A DNA stretch of 64,000 nucleotides from Oscillospiraceae bacterium. GTDB lineage: Bacteria > Bacillota > Clostridia > Saccharofermentanales > Saccharofermentanaceae. The stretch spans positions 62,001-126,000 of the forward strand of contig SVIZ01000003.1 of assembly GCA_015069205.1 (NCBI GenBank), written 5' to 3'. The notes below the pieces were generated by a model, which ran no database searches, was not told where the DNA came from, and saw only the letters and a program-made list of their open reading frames with translations. Shown piece by piece: positions 43,341 through 51,128 of the stretch (its first letter is position 1; every line of letters begins with the position of its first letter). A program made the position numbers and the translations under genes.

Positions 43341-44083
43341 ATGTATTGTCTGATCACTTTAACCCACATCTTCATTGCGATGCTGTGCGGTGTAACTTTA
43401 CTTAAGAATCTCATGTATCTGAAATAAAATGAACAGACGGATACGTCTTTGCCCTTATGACAGTCCTTTAGCGCTACGTCAACAACCTTTGAAGCGGGAG
43501 TCATGCCGGGATACCTGATGTCTTTCCCGTCACGCTGTTTCGGAAGCATCTGCGTATCGACCCATCCGGGACAAACTGCCGTACATGTGATGTTCTCGTT
43601 CTCGACATTAAGGCTTCTCGTAAACGAGAGAAGATACGCTTTGCTCGCTGAATAGAGCGCAATGTAGGGATTGGGCTGGAATGCTGAAGCTGATGCAACA
43701 TTCAATATATAGGAACCTTTAACCATATAAGGAATGCATGCCCTGCAGATCAGAGTTGCGGCCTTGTCATTAATGTCGAGCATGTCACTGATTTCTTCCA
43801 AAGTGAAATCTGATACAGGCTTCATCTTTGCGACGCCTGCATTATTTACCAGATACTTGATCTCAGGCTTCCCGGATTCTATTTTTCTGCAGAACGAAAA
43901 TATGTCATCCCTGTCGGAAAGATCGACCCTGACAGGAACGATCTTATCCCCATATTTTTCTTTCAATGAAGTAAGCTTATTCTCACTTCTTCCGACAGCC
44001 CACACCTGATCTGTTTCAGAAAGAAGGCTCTTAACGAATTCCTCTCCGATGTCACCCGTGGCACCCGTTACGATTGCGATCAT
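43337..44083 (-). CDS. Short-chain dehydrogenase/reductase
   Basis: A 248-aa SDR with the cofactor motif TGATGDIG (residues 6-13), DLSD in the adenine pocket, NNAG near residue 85, catalytic Ser in NVASASAF and YSASK. The C-terminus ends with an amphipathic basic segment (RFLSKVTPHSIAMKMWVKVI) that could touch the membrane, as in 3-ketosphinganine- and 17-beta-HSD-like SDRs. The gene starts one nt after the TetR stop and overlaps the acyltransferase start, so it is the middle gene of a tight three-gene operon. A ketone or aldehyde in a lipid-like substrate is a reasonable guess. Confidence 0.88.
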   Translation of the reverse strand: MIAIVTGATGDIGEEFVKSLLSETDQVWAVGRSENKLTSLKEKYGDKIVPVRVDLSDRDDIFSFCRKIESGKPEIKYLVNNAGVAKMKPVSDFTLEEISDMLDINDKAATLICRACIPYMVKGSYILNVASASAFQPNPYIALYSASKAYLLSFTRSLNVENENITCTAVCPGWVDTQMLPKQRDGKDIRYPGMTPASKVVDVALKDCHKGKDVSVCSFYFRYMRFLSKVTPHSIAMKMWVKVIRQYI

Positions 44084-44084
44084 G

Positions 44085-44654
44085 TCAGTCCTCCAAAAGG
44101 ATCCTGGAAAGATCCGCGGAATTTATCACTGCACAGTCAGCGGTATAAAGGCTCTTTACCGCATAAAGATAAACAACTCCCCAGTAGAACTCTGATAATT
44201 TACGGGCATTGCCGGATACGACGGTTCCTTCTTTCTGACCCTGCTTAATAATCTTTTCAGTGGTCTTATAGAAAGTCTGGTCAGCTTCGCCTTCAAGAAG
44301 TCTTTGTGTGAAAAGCGCGATGCCTGCAGCAAACATATCGTCCTTAAGATTCTTGATGACGTAATCGGACATCTTCTTTATCTTCTGTTCCGCAGGAAGA
44401 GGCAGTTTTGCAAGCATTGTAAGCTTGTCATTGCTTGCGATCTTATCTGATATTGCAAAGATCTCATCATAGAGTTCTTCCTTTGATTTGAAATAGATAT
44501 AGATCGTGCCCTGTGCGATGCCGATATGCTTGGACAGATCACTTATCTTTGTACCGGCAAAACCGTTCCTTGCAAAATACAGAATAGATTTCCTGATAAT
44601 GAGATTTCTGGTCTCTTCTCTTATTTCCTGACAGCGTTCCTGTGACTTTGGCAT
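44085..44654 (-). CDS. TetR family repressor
   Basis: A 189-aa regulator with an N-terminal helix-turn-helix (TKISDLSKHIGIAQGTIYIYFKSKEELYDE in two parts, residues ~35-65) and an all-helical ligand domain. It heads the TetR-SDR-acyltransferase operon. A 30-bp perfect palindrome lies between its -10 element and its RBS, the usual layout of an autorepressor. Regulators with GAATGAAT-type operators often respond to fatty acyl compounds or drugs, which fits the neighbours, but the ligand is not known. Confidence 0.9.
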   Translation of the reverse strand: MPKSQERCQEIREETRNLIIRKSILYFARNGFAGTKISDLSKHIGIAQGTIYIYFKSKEELYDEIFAISDKIASNDKLTMLAKLPLPAEQKIKKMSDYVIKNLKDDMFAAGIALFTQRLLEGEADQTFYKTTEKIIKQGQKEGTVVSGNARKLSEFYWGVVYLYAVKSLYTADCAVINSADLSRILLED

Positions 44655-44663
44655 GACAACCTC

Positions 44664-44693
44664 TTTATGAATGAATTTTTATTCATTCATAAA
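44664..44693. promoter_or_regulatory. TetR operator, 13-bp perfect arms
   Basis: TTTATGAATGAAT, TTTT spacer, ATTCATTCATAAA: a perfect 30-bp palindrome ending 10 nt upstream of the TetR start and touching the -10 element. Confidence 0.85.
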
Positions 44694-44719
44694 TTAGCAC
44701 AGGGGCATTTAAGTGTCAA
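44691..44719 (-). promoter_or_regulatory. Promoter of the TetR-SDR-acyltransferase operon
   Basis: Minus-strand TTGACA (44714-44719), 17-nt spacer and TGC-extended TAATTT (44691-44696), followed at once by the operator. Confidence 0.8.
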
Positions 44720-44743
44720 TCATGATTTCCGGAAAACCTGATA

Positions 44744-45514
44744 TCAGGCAGCCTTCTGCTGCTTTGATGCCTTTCTTACCCTTGAAAGAACATAGAAAGG
44801 AACAATGACTGCAACAATGGAATCAATTGCCTGAACTGCACTGAGAAGTATTAATGTGTTTTCTGAAGGTCCCTTATAACCTCCTGATTCAGCCAAAGCG
44901 ATTACAGACACATATATGATGCTTATAGCAACAATTTCCACTATGCCCCAGATAACGGTAATGCCCTTTACAAACCAGGCCTTGGGAATGATCTTCTCCT
45001 TCTCCCTGTTTTTATAAAGAACAATGATTATGACTATCGATATCAGTGTTAAAGTCGCTATGTTAGTGACATCGTTTGCAAGACTCGTCAGCATGGCATA
45101 TTTAATTCCGCTTATATATGACCTGTTAAGCAGTAAAACAGCACCGGCATCTGCAATCATACCGAAAATGGGCAAAAGCAGAACCGGGATATATATATAT
45201 TTCTTGCCGTAATTCTTGTGAAGATATATACAGATGCAAAGTGAACTGCCCATAACGCAAAGGAGCGTGCCAATCATGACCGCATCGCCATAAATAATGA
45301 CCTTCTCGGAATTATAAAAACTAATCAGTACATTATAGGTGAATACTGCTGCTGAAGAGACCGCAGTGATAATGTAGCCGGCACCAAGGACCCTGGTCTG
45401 CCTGATCTTATTGACAACGATCATTATGCCTGCTGCAAACAAAACAACAGCAGCAATCCCCATCGCAAGATAGCATAAATCATAAACTATAAACTGAGGT
45501 GCGATTTCATTCAT
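44744..45514 (-). CDS. Seven-TM membrane protein of unknown function (paralogue of 10150-10926)
   Basis: A 256-aa protein with about seven TM segments and a basic tail ending RVRKASKQQKAA. It shares length, hydropathy order and scattered residues with the protein at 10150-10926 (see that entry), suggesting an unnamed family. AAGGAGGG precedes the ATG at 45514. It is 33 nt downstream of the DUF6472 gene and could be co-transcribed with it. There are no recognisable transport or catalytic motifs. Confidence 0.6.
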   Translation of the reverse strand: MNEIAPQFIVYDLCYLAMGIAAVVLFAAGIMIVVNKIRQTRVLGAGYIITAVSSAAVFTYNVLISFYNSEKVIIYGDAVMIGTLLCVMGSSLCICIYLHKNYGKKYIYIPVLLLPIFGMIADAGAVLLLNRSYISGIKYAMLTSLANDVTNIATLTLISIVIIIVLYKNREKEKIIPKAWFVKGITVIWGIVEIVAISIIYVSVIALAESGGYKGPSENTLILLSAVQAIDSIVAVIVPFYVLSRVRKASKQQKAA

Positions 45515-45547
45515 ATAAGGCCCTCCTTAACCGGACAACCGGGCGGT

Positions 45548-45721
45548 TTACATCTGATGTCTTACTGTTTTATATTCGTCCCCATCTTTGTAGAACGGGC
45601 ATTCTTTTGTGGGATGCTGCGAAAATCTGATGACTTCATCTTCATCAAGATTCAAGTCACAGACTGCCTCACCTGTTTCCTCGTCAATATACGCGTATTG
45701 ACATGTCTCACAACTTGCCAT
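45548..45721 (-). CDS. DUF6472-like small cysteine protein (57 aa)
   Basis: A 57-aa acidic protein starting MASCETCQYAYIDEETGEA and containing CDLNLDEDEV and KECPFYKDGDEY, with four cysteines spaced C-x2-C..C..C. I match it by eye to the small DUF6472 proteins of Lachnospiraceae and relatives. The cysteines probably bind zinc or an Fe-S cluster. AGAGGA precedes the ATG. It is too short for most gene callers but has the residue pattern and RBS of a real gene. Confidence 0.75.
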   Translation of the reverse strand: MASCETCQYAYIDEETGEAVCDLNLDEDEVIRFSQHPTKECPFYKDGDEYKTVRHQM

Positions 45722-45774
45722 GATCAGTCCTCTGATTACTCTTCGTTATCTCCGCGTTTTCTTCCATCATATTA

Positions 45775-45903
45775 TCATGTTCCGTCGGATGAGAAGTCTG
45801 CAACAACTATTCCGACTACTTTTCCCGTGGAATCGAAAACCGGGCTGTAGGCGTGGAAAGTCTGTTACCTGAATTCACTGATAAAAACCTCTCCCATATT
45901 CAT
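45775..45903 (-). pseudogene. Decayed cache-type sensor domain fragment
   Basis: On the minus strand the frame reads MNMGEVFISEFR, a TAA stop (45865-45867), then QTFHAYSPVFDSTGKVVGIV and VADFSSDGT before a stop at 45775. The AYSPVFDSTGKVVG stretch is the hallmark C-terminal strand pair of dCache/sCache sensor domains in receptors and kinases. The same frame stays open upstream to about 45966. Nothing that could supply the rest of a receptor remains, so it appears to be a relic with an in-frame nonsense codon. Confidence 0.55.
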
Positions 45904-45970
45904 TTTTTTAATTTTATAATAGTATCTTAAAGATTTTTCCTTATCAATGCATAACGCCATATAAAACAAA

Positions 45971-45995
45971 GAACTGTCCCCAAAAGAGACAGTTC
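45971..45995 (-). terminator. Ferredoxin gene terminator
   Basis: Perfect 8-bp stem GAACTGTC/GACAGTTC with a 9-nt loop, followed on the minus strand by TTTGTTTTAT. Confidence 0.75.
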
Positions 45996-46030
45996 CTTAG
46001 TTTGCTAATCGATTAATAACTTACGATCTA

Positions 46031-46201
46031 TCAGCCTTCAGAGATAGCGCCTGTAGGGCAAGAAGCTTCGCAAGCACCGCAGGAAACACAAACATCAGCG
46101 TCGATGTTGTACTGTGTATCACCCTGGGAAATAGCTCCTACAGGGCAACCGTCAGCGCATGTTCCGCAAGAAACGCAAGCATCAGAAATTACATATGCCA
46201 T
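46031..46201 (-). CDS. 2[4Fe-4S] ferredoxin (56 aa)
   Basis: A clostridial-type ferredoxin. Two cluster motifs are present, CVSCGTCADGCPVGAI and CVSCGACEASCPTGAI, each with CxxCxxC plus a distal CP. It carries low-potential electrons for fermentation, hydrogenase or nitrogen metabolism in strict anaerobes. AGGAGG lies ten nt before the ATG at 46201. It is monocistronic, with a candidate -35 TTGACT at 46255-46260 and the terminator at 45971-45995. Confidence 0.97.
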   Translation of the reverse strand: MAYVISDACVSCGTCADGCPVGAISQGDTQYNIDADVCVSCGACEASCPTGAISEG

Positions 46202-46336
46202 AGTAAATTATCCTCCTATTCAATTAGTGATTTGATTATTTCACAAAAAACCGAAGTCAACAAGTAGTAAAATAGGTTGCCGACTTATGTCGATATAAAC
46301 CGTATATCTTTTGCAACTTTTTTGGTCTTTCAGGCC

Positions 46337-47224
46337 TTATTCGTTATCGCCCTCGTCGTAAGCCCCGTTCATGTCGGGATAGTCCTTAAAACCTGCATCG
46401 GGAGCAGATTTGCGCTTTGACATATCCCTGTTGAGATCTTCAAGATCAGCCCACGAGAACTTCTCTATCTCTGTCTCGCTCTCCGAAACGAACTTAACGC
46501 TCAGTGTCTCTTCGATATAGTTAACATCCGTAACCTGGCCCATGCCGTTAGGTGTTCTTACGCGTGAACCCGGTTCGGGAAGTCTTCTGTGAGCATCGTC
46601 ATATGCTTCCTTCTCGAACTGAAGGCAGCACATGAGTCTTCCGCAAGCGCCGTTGAGCTTTCCGGGATTGAGGGATAATCCCTGTGATCTTGCAAGCTTT
46701 AAGTTTACGGGAGCAAACTTATTGAGGAAGCTGCAGCAGCATAGTTCCCTGCCGCACATGCCGATTCCTCCGACAAGCTTTGCCTGGTCTCTGGAGCCGA
46801 TCTGTCTTAACTCGATCCTGGTGCGGAACGTATATGCAAGATCCTTTACGAGCTCTCTGAAGTCTACTCTTCCGTCTGCAGTGAAGTAGAAAGTCAGTTT
46901 TCTTAAATCAAAAGTGTACTCGCAGTCAACGAGATTCATCTGGATATTGCGTGCGGCGATGAGCTCTTTGCACTTGAAGAATGCATCCTTCTCTTTAGCG
47001 CAGATGTCGTAGTACTTTTCGAGCTCCTTGTCGCTAGCCATACGCTTAACGGAAGGAATCTCCTCTTTAGTATCTTCTGAATATGGTTCCTGCGCTACAA
47101 ATGCGATCTCTTCGCAATTCTCGTTGTCGATCATAACCGCATCACCCAAAGCGAGCGATAAGCCGTCACAACGGTATCTCAACGTTACGCCGGCGTCTCT
47201 TGTTCTTAAATTTACGATCTTCAT
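46337..47224 (-). CDS. ricT: PSP1-domain protein RicT (YaaT)
   Basis: A 295-aa cytoplasmic protein. RicT, with RicA and RicF, forms the Fe-S-containing Y-complex that assists RNase Y and affects sporulation and competence in B. subtilis. The PSP1 domain covers ~50-180, with the conserved clusters GIGMCGRELCCCSFL and CGRLMCCLQFEKEAYDDA that hold the cluster-binding cysteines, then a C-terminal KOW-like domain (PEPGSRVRTPNGMGQVTDV). It overlaps holB by ATGA, the standard Firmicute order. RicA and RicF are not in the window. Confidence 0.93.
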   Translation of the reverse strand: MKIVNLRTRDAGVTLRYRCDGLSLALGDAVMIDNENCEEIAFVAQEPYSEDTKEEIPSVKRMASDKELEKYYDICAKEKDAFFKCKELIAARNIQMNLVDCEYTFDLRKLTFYFTADGRVDFRELVKDLAYTFRTRIELRQIGSRDQAKLVGGIGMCGRELCCCSFLNKFAPVNLKLARSQGLSLNPGKLNGACGRLMCCLQFEKEAYDDAHRRLPEPGSRVRTPNGMGQVTDVNYIEETLSVKFVSESETEIEKFSWADLEDLNRDMSKRKSAPDAGFKDYPDMNGAYDEGDNE

Positions 47225-48231
47225 TTCTTAAGCTCCTCATGTATGCGAAGAAGCATTGCGGATGCTGATGAATCAAAGTTGGAATTGACGTCCAAAGCCT
47301 TCATAAAAGTACTGACCGCTTCACTGCATCTTCCCAGTTTAAGTGTTGTTATATGTTTATTACCGGCAACGAAATTCTCTATTGCCTCTCTGTCTGTCTC
47401 GTTATTAATCTTGCGGCAGTCGGGATAGTTTATAAGTCTTGCCGCATCATCAAGGAACATGAGGATCGAAGATGCAATGATCTTCGCATCGTCCTTGAAT
47501 CCCGTCAGCACCTCGCAGAAGTCCTCCAGTACATCGATATATGTGCTCGTGGGCATCGCGATCATGATGCTGTTTATCTCGTGTCTGATACTTACGCCGG
47601 AATCTTCTCTGGCAAGGCTTATGGCCTTTCCCGGGATCCTTCCGCTGTTATAGACTGCTGTCTTTACCTTTGCATCTTCAAGGTCGGGACAGTTGGCCTT
47701 TACGATCTGCTCCAATTCCTCATCACTGTAGGGATCGAGCTTGATCTCGGTAACTCTGGACATTACCGTATCAAGGACTGTATCTGTGTTGGAACTTGTG
47801 AGGATGAATACGACGTCTTTTCTGGGTTCTTCCAAAGACTTTAGAAGAGCATTCTGGCTCTCCACACCCAGATAATCGAAGTCGATAATGAATGTCTTTG
47901 TCCTTGCGAACTGCGGCTTCAGGTACGATTCGGCAACTACGCTGTCCTTGATGAAATCGACCTTTACCATCTTAGTATCGGCGGGTTCATAAACCCTCGT
48001 AACGTCAGGTGTCGTGAAGTTATCGAAATACTTGCAGTTCGGGCATACTCCGCATGCACCGTCAGGACCTGCATTACCGCACATCAGAGCCTTTGCAAAC
48101 TCTTCTGCGATCAGCCTTTTTCCCATACCTTCGGGACCTGAGAGCATATAAGCACCGCTGCCGCGTCTCTGCGCTTCAGCAGCGAGTCTGAGCTTTATCT
48201 GCTTCTGTCCCGTGATGTTGGAAAAAGCCAT
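47221..48231 (-). CDS. holB: DNA polymerase III subunit delta'
   Basis: A 336-aa clamp-loader subunit. It has an AAA+ fold with modified Walker A GPEGMGKRLIAEEFAKAL, a zinc module CGNAGPDGACGVCPNC, IIDFDYLGVESQNALLKSLEEP and the SRC-like segment LDTVMSRVTEIKL. It loads the beta clamp together with DnaX and HolA. It overlaps tmk by one base and ricT by four, so the three are translationally coupled. Confidence 0.93.
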   Translation of the reverse strand: MAFSNITGQKQIKLRLAAEAQRRGSGAYMLSGPEGMGKRLIAEEFAKALMCGNAGPDGACGVCPNCKYFDNFTTPDVTRVYEPADTKMVKVDFIKDSVVAESYLKPQFARTKTFIIDFDYLGVESQNALLKSLEEPRKDVVFILTSSNTDTVLDTVMSRVTEIKLDPYSDEELEQIVKANCPDLEDAKVKTAVYNSGRIPGKAISLAREDSGVSIRHEINSIMIAMPTSTYIDVLEDFCEVLTGFKDDAKIIASSILMFLDDAARLINYPDCRKINNETDREAIENFVAGNKHITTLKLGRCSEAVSTFMKALDVNSNFDSSASAMLLRIHEELKK

Positions 48232-48851
48232 CAGATCTTACCTTTCAACGTTTCCTTTATATCTTCGAAAATCTCTTCTACTCCACGTGATGCGTCGACG
48301 GTTACGATACGTCCGTCAGATTCTTTAGCCAGTTCGAGATATCCTTTTCTGACATCTTCCTGGAACTTTATTCCGGCAAGCTCGATCCTGTCAGATGCTT
48401 CACCTCTCTTGCCTCTTCTTGCAAGTGCTTCTTCAACGCTGATGTCAAAGAAGAAAGTAACATCAGGCTTAAGTCCGCCTGTAGCAGCCATGTTAAGACC
48501 TGCAACGAAGTCCATACCCATGTTTCTAGCCATACCCTGGTATGCTGATGAAGAATCGAAAAATCTGTCGCAGAGGACTATCTTGCCTTCATCCAGTGCG
48601 GGCTTGATCACTTCTTCCGTGATCTGCGCTCTGGCAGCCTCGAATAAGAGTAATTCTGTTCTTGAATTCATCTGCGTATTCTTCTTGTCGAGAAGGATCT
48701 CTCTTATACGCTCGCCTATGACCGTACCACCCGGTTCTCTGACAAAAATGAAGTCCTTGTTATTGTCCCTAAGATAATCCTTAAGGAGTTCGCACTGCGT
48801 ACTCTTACCGCACCCGTCAATGCCTTCGAAAGTAATGAATATGCCCTTCAT
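48231..48851 (-). CDS. tmk: Thymidylate kinase
   Basis: A 206-aa kinase that phosphorylates dTMP to dTDP. The P-loop is FEGIDGCGKSTQCELL (residues ~8-23), followed by FVREPGGTVIGERIRE (the DRx/ERx substrate loop), VLCDRFFDSSSAYQGMAR and a LID segment RRGKRGEASDRIE. It is encoded two nt after the Asn/Arg-rich protein gene and overlaps holB. Confidence 0.96.
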   Translation of the reverse strand: MKGIFITFEGIDGCGKSTQCELLKDYLRDNNKDFIFVREPGGTVIGERIREILLDKKNTQMNSRTELLLFEAARAQITEEVIKPALDEGKIVLCDRFFDSSSAYQGMARNMGMDFVAGLNMAATGGLKPDVTFFFDISVEEALARRGKRGEASDRIELAGIKFQEDVRKGYLELAKESDGRIVTVDASRGVEEIFEDIKETLKGKI

Positions 48852-48853
48852 GA

Positions 48854-49333
48854 TCAGTTGAGATTGATATTCTTGAGAGATGCGATCTCAAGATATATTT
48901 CCTTCGTTATTCTGGCGTTATCGCTTCTGATATCATCGATGGTCTCAACCTTCTTGACGTTCTTTGCGACTTCATCACCGAACTCTCTTGCGGGACGCTT
49001 ATTCTTCGGCTTGAAATTCTGGGAGTCGGACTGCTTCTTCTCTCCTCCCTGATTCTGTTCACGCTTGAACTTGTTGTTCTTGTTGCGGTTGTTATTCTGT
49101 CTGTCGGGATTACGGCCCTGGTTCTGGTTCTGAACCTTTCCTTCAGCCTGGATCTCAGCGTTGTCACGCTTCTTATTATCGTTTCCGCCCTGTCTGGGAC
49201 CGTTATTTCTTCTTCTGTGATTCTGGTTGCGGGACCTGGGTCTTCCGCCCTCCTGCTTTGCAGGATCGAATCTCTGGCGCTTATTATCCCTGTTCTGTTC
49301 GTTGATGCCTGCGCCCGAATTGTTTTCTGACAT
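48854..49333 (-). CDS. Asn/Arg/Gln-rich low-complexity protein in the tmk-holB-ricT operon
   Basis: A 159-aa protein. Residues ~1-110 are almost entirely Asn, Arg, Lys, Gln and Gly (for example RSRNQNHRRRNNGPRQGGND) and must be disordered. Residues ~120-159 form a short helical domain (VETIDDIRSDNARITKEIYL..IASLKN). Basic Asn-rich disorder like this is typical of RNA-binding, condensate-prone bacterial proteins. In many Firmicutes a YaaQ or YaaR gene occupies this site next to tmk. The ATG at 49333 follows GGAGG. Likely nucleic-acid binding; otherwise unknown. Confidence 0.65.
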   Translation of the reverse strand: MSENNSGAGINEQNRDNKRQRFDPAKQEGGRPRSRNQNHRRRNNGPRQGGNDNKKRDNAEIQAEGKVQNQNQGRNPDRQNNNRNKNNKFKREQNQGGEKKQSDSQNFKPKNKRPAREFGDEVAKNVKKVETIDDIRSDNARITKEIYLEIASLKNINLN

Positions 49334-49395
49334 AAAATCCTCCAACTTTTTTAAATAACGTGCCTAATTATAAACTCTGCCTGCTGATAACTCAA

Positions 49396-50208
49396 TTATC
49401 CGCGCTTCCGATATAGGGACACTTCCTTGTCATCAGGGTGTTCGATGTCCACATCTTTGATATCGCGGAGCGGCACCGTAACAAATGACCTCAGATACCA
49501 CCTCGGGTGAGGAACGGTAAGTTCAGGCTTCATTATCACTTCATCCCCATAGAATATGATGTCTATATCGATCGTCCTGGGTCCCCAGTGAACTTCCCTC
49601 TTTCTCAAAAGATCGTTCTCAATGACATGTATCTTGTCCAAAAGTTCAAACGGATCGATATCCGTATAGAAACCTACGCATGTGTTAAGGAAATACGGCT
49701 GGTCTTCAAGTCCGACGGGCTCCGTCTCATAGATGGAAGCATATCTGAAGTCTTCCGTGCCGCTCAAGTCCCTTAAGGCCTGTTCTGCCGCGAGGATATT
49801 GGCTTTCCTGTCACCTAAGTTGCTGCCCAGAGAGAGTACGACGAATTCCTTGCGGCGTCTTTCGATCGTTACTGCCATGGTCTCGAAAATGCCCTTCACA
49901 GGTGCCTCGGGCTTGGAAATGTTTACTATGACCTTCAGTATCCTGTCGTCTGCAGCAAGAACGCAGTCTGCGACCTTCTGAGCAAGGCATTCGATGAGAT
50001 TGCCTTTATCTTCTGTTAAGATCTTCTTAACCTCTTCGTAGATCATTGCGTAATCCACGGTATCGGCGAGGTCGTCCGTGTAGCAGCCCTTTATCCTGTC
50101 CAGGAAAATGTCCAAAGATACAATGAACTTCTGGCCGTCGGTCTTTTCGAAATCAAGACAGCCGGTATGTCCTTCAAATTCCATTTTCGAGAGCGTGATC
50201 TTATCCAA
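49396..50208 (-). CDS. folKB: Bifunctional dihydroneopterin aldolase / HPPK (FolB-FolK)
   Basis: A 270-aa fusion covering two consecutive steps of folate synthesis. Residues ~1-120 are FolB (FEGHTGCLDFEKTDGQKF, DTVDYAMIYEEVKKIL, LAQKVADCVL). Residues ~125-265 are FolK, with VVLSLGSNLGDRKANI, ETEPVGLEDQPYFLNTC, RKREVHWGPRTIDIDIIFY and VPHPRWYLRSFVTVPL. The start is TTG with AAAGGA nine nt upstream. It lies downstream of folP and folE in one operon. Confidence 0.95.
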   Translation of the reverse strand: MDKITLSKMEFEGHTGCLDFEKTDGQKFIVSLDIFLDRIKGCYTDDLADTVDYAMIYEEVKKILTEDKGNLIECLAQKVADCVLAADDRILKVIVNISKPEAPVKGIFETMAVTIERRRKEFVVLSLGSNLGDRKANILAAEQALRDLSGTEDFRYASIYETEPVGLEDQPYFLNTCVGFYTDIDPFELLDKIHVIENDLLRKREVHWGPRTIDIDIIFYGDEVIMKPELTVPHPRWYLRSFVTVPLRDIKDVDIEHPDDKEVSLYRKRG

Positions 50209-50231
50209 TTCCCAATATCCTTTCGAAAACT

Positions 50232-51113
50232 TTAGAGGTTAGCAAATGCGTAGAACGATGTATCGAATACATCAAGTATCTGTCTTGAAGCGGCAACGTT
50301 GTGGACTCTTACCATCGCTGCGCCAAGTGATGCTGCCGTCATGGAAAGTCCTGCCGTAGCGTTATCAAGCATCAGTTCCGTTGCCTGGTCGCCGCCTGCG
50401 AAAACTCTCGCATAGCGCTTTCTTGAAGCGGCATAAAGGACGGGATATTTGCCCTGAAGTCCCATGGACAGCGTAGCTGCCGTAAGCTCTGCATCTTCTG
50501 CTCTGTTGGTACCGAAGCCGATGCCCGGATCGGTCATTATCATGTTATCCGGAATGCCGGCTTTCTTAGCTATCTCAACGCTCTCCGTAAGCTCTCTTAC
50601 GGCGCGTCTGCTGACAGGCTCAAAAGCTATCGGATTCTCACCGTTGGTTCTCTTGTTAAACATCAGGATGACACCTGTGCCGTTATCTGCAACTATCTTG
50701 GCCATCTCAGGATCGCCCATGAAACCCGTGATGTCGTTGATGATGTCGCAGCCTGCAGTGATCGCCTCTTTTGCAGTCTCTGATTTAAACGTATCAACTG
50801 AAAGCGGAATGTCGAATCTGCTTCTTACAGCTTCCAAAACAGGGATCAGTCTTTCAAGTTCTTCCTCAGAAGATATCGGAACAGAATTGGGACCCGTAGC
50901 CTCGGCGCCGAGATCAATGCAGTCGGCTCCCTCACGGATCATGAGAGAACATCTGTCTACAGCGGCATCAACATCGTTGTATCTTCCACCATCTGAAAAA
51001 GAATCGGGCGTAACGTTGAGAATACCCATTATTAGAGTCTTCTTTCCTATCTCGAGCTGGCGGTTACCGCATTTATAAATACCGCAAAATCTTCCGTCAG
51101 TTGCTGCGTTCAT
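50232..51113 (-). CDS. folP: Dihydropteroate synthase
   Basis: A 293-aa TIM-barrel enzyme that joins p-aminobenzoate to the pterin pyrophosphate. Signatures are LIMGILNVTPDSFSDGGRYN (residues ~27-46), CIDLGAEATGPNSVPIS, the DITGFMGDPEM segment, ILMFNKR and the C-terminal MVRVHNVAASRQ. It is the target of sulfonamides; no obvious resistance insertion is seen in the first loops. It lies 15 nt after folE. Confidence 0.96.
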   Translation of the reverse strand: MNAATDGRFCGIYKCGNRQLEIGKKTLIMGILNVTPDSFSDGGRYNDVDAAVDRCSLMIREGADCIDLGAEATGPNSVPISSEEELERLIPVLEAVRSRFDIPLSVDTFKSETAKEAITAGCDIINDITGFMGDPEMAKIVADNGTGVILMFNKRTNGENPIAFEPVSRRAVRELTESVEIAKKAGIPDNMIMTDPGIGFGTNRAEDAELTAATLSMGLQGKYPVLYAASRKRYARVFAGGDQATELMLDNATAGLSMTAASLGAAMVRVHNVAASRQILDVFDTSFYAFANL

Positions 51114-51128
51114 TTCCCTTTATCTCCT

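Noticed and set aside
45557..45850. Plus-strand 97-aa open frame
   Set aside because: It is the antisense of the DUF6472 gene and the sensor remnant, both of which match known families on the minus strand.
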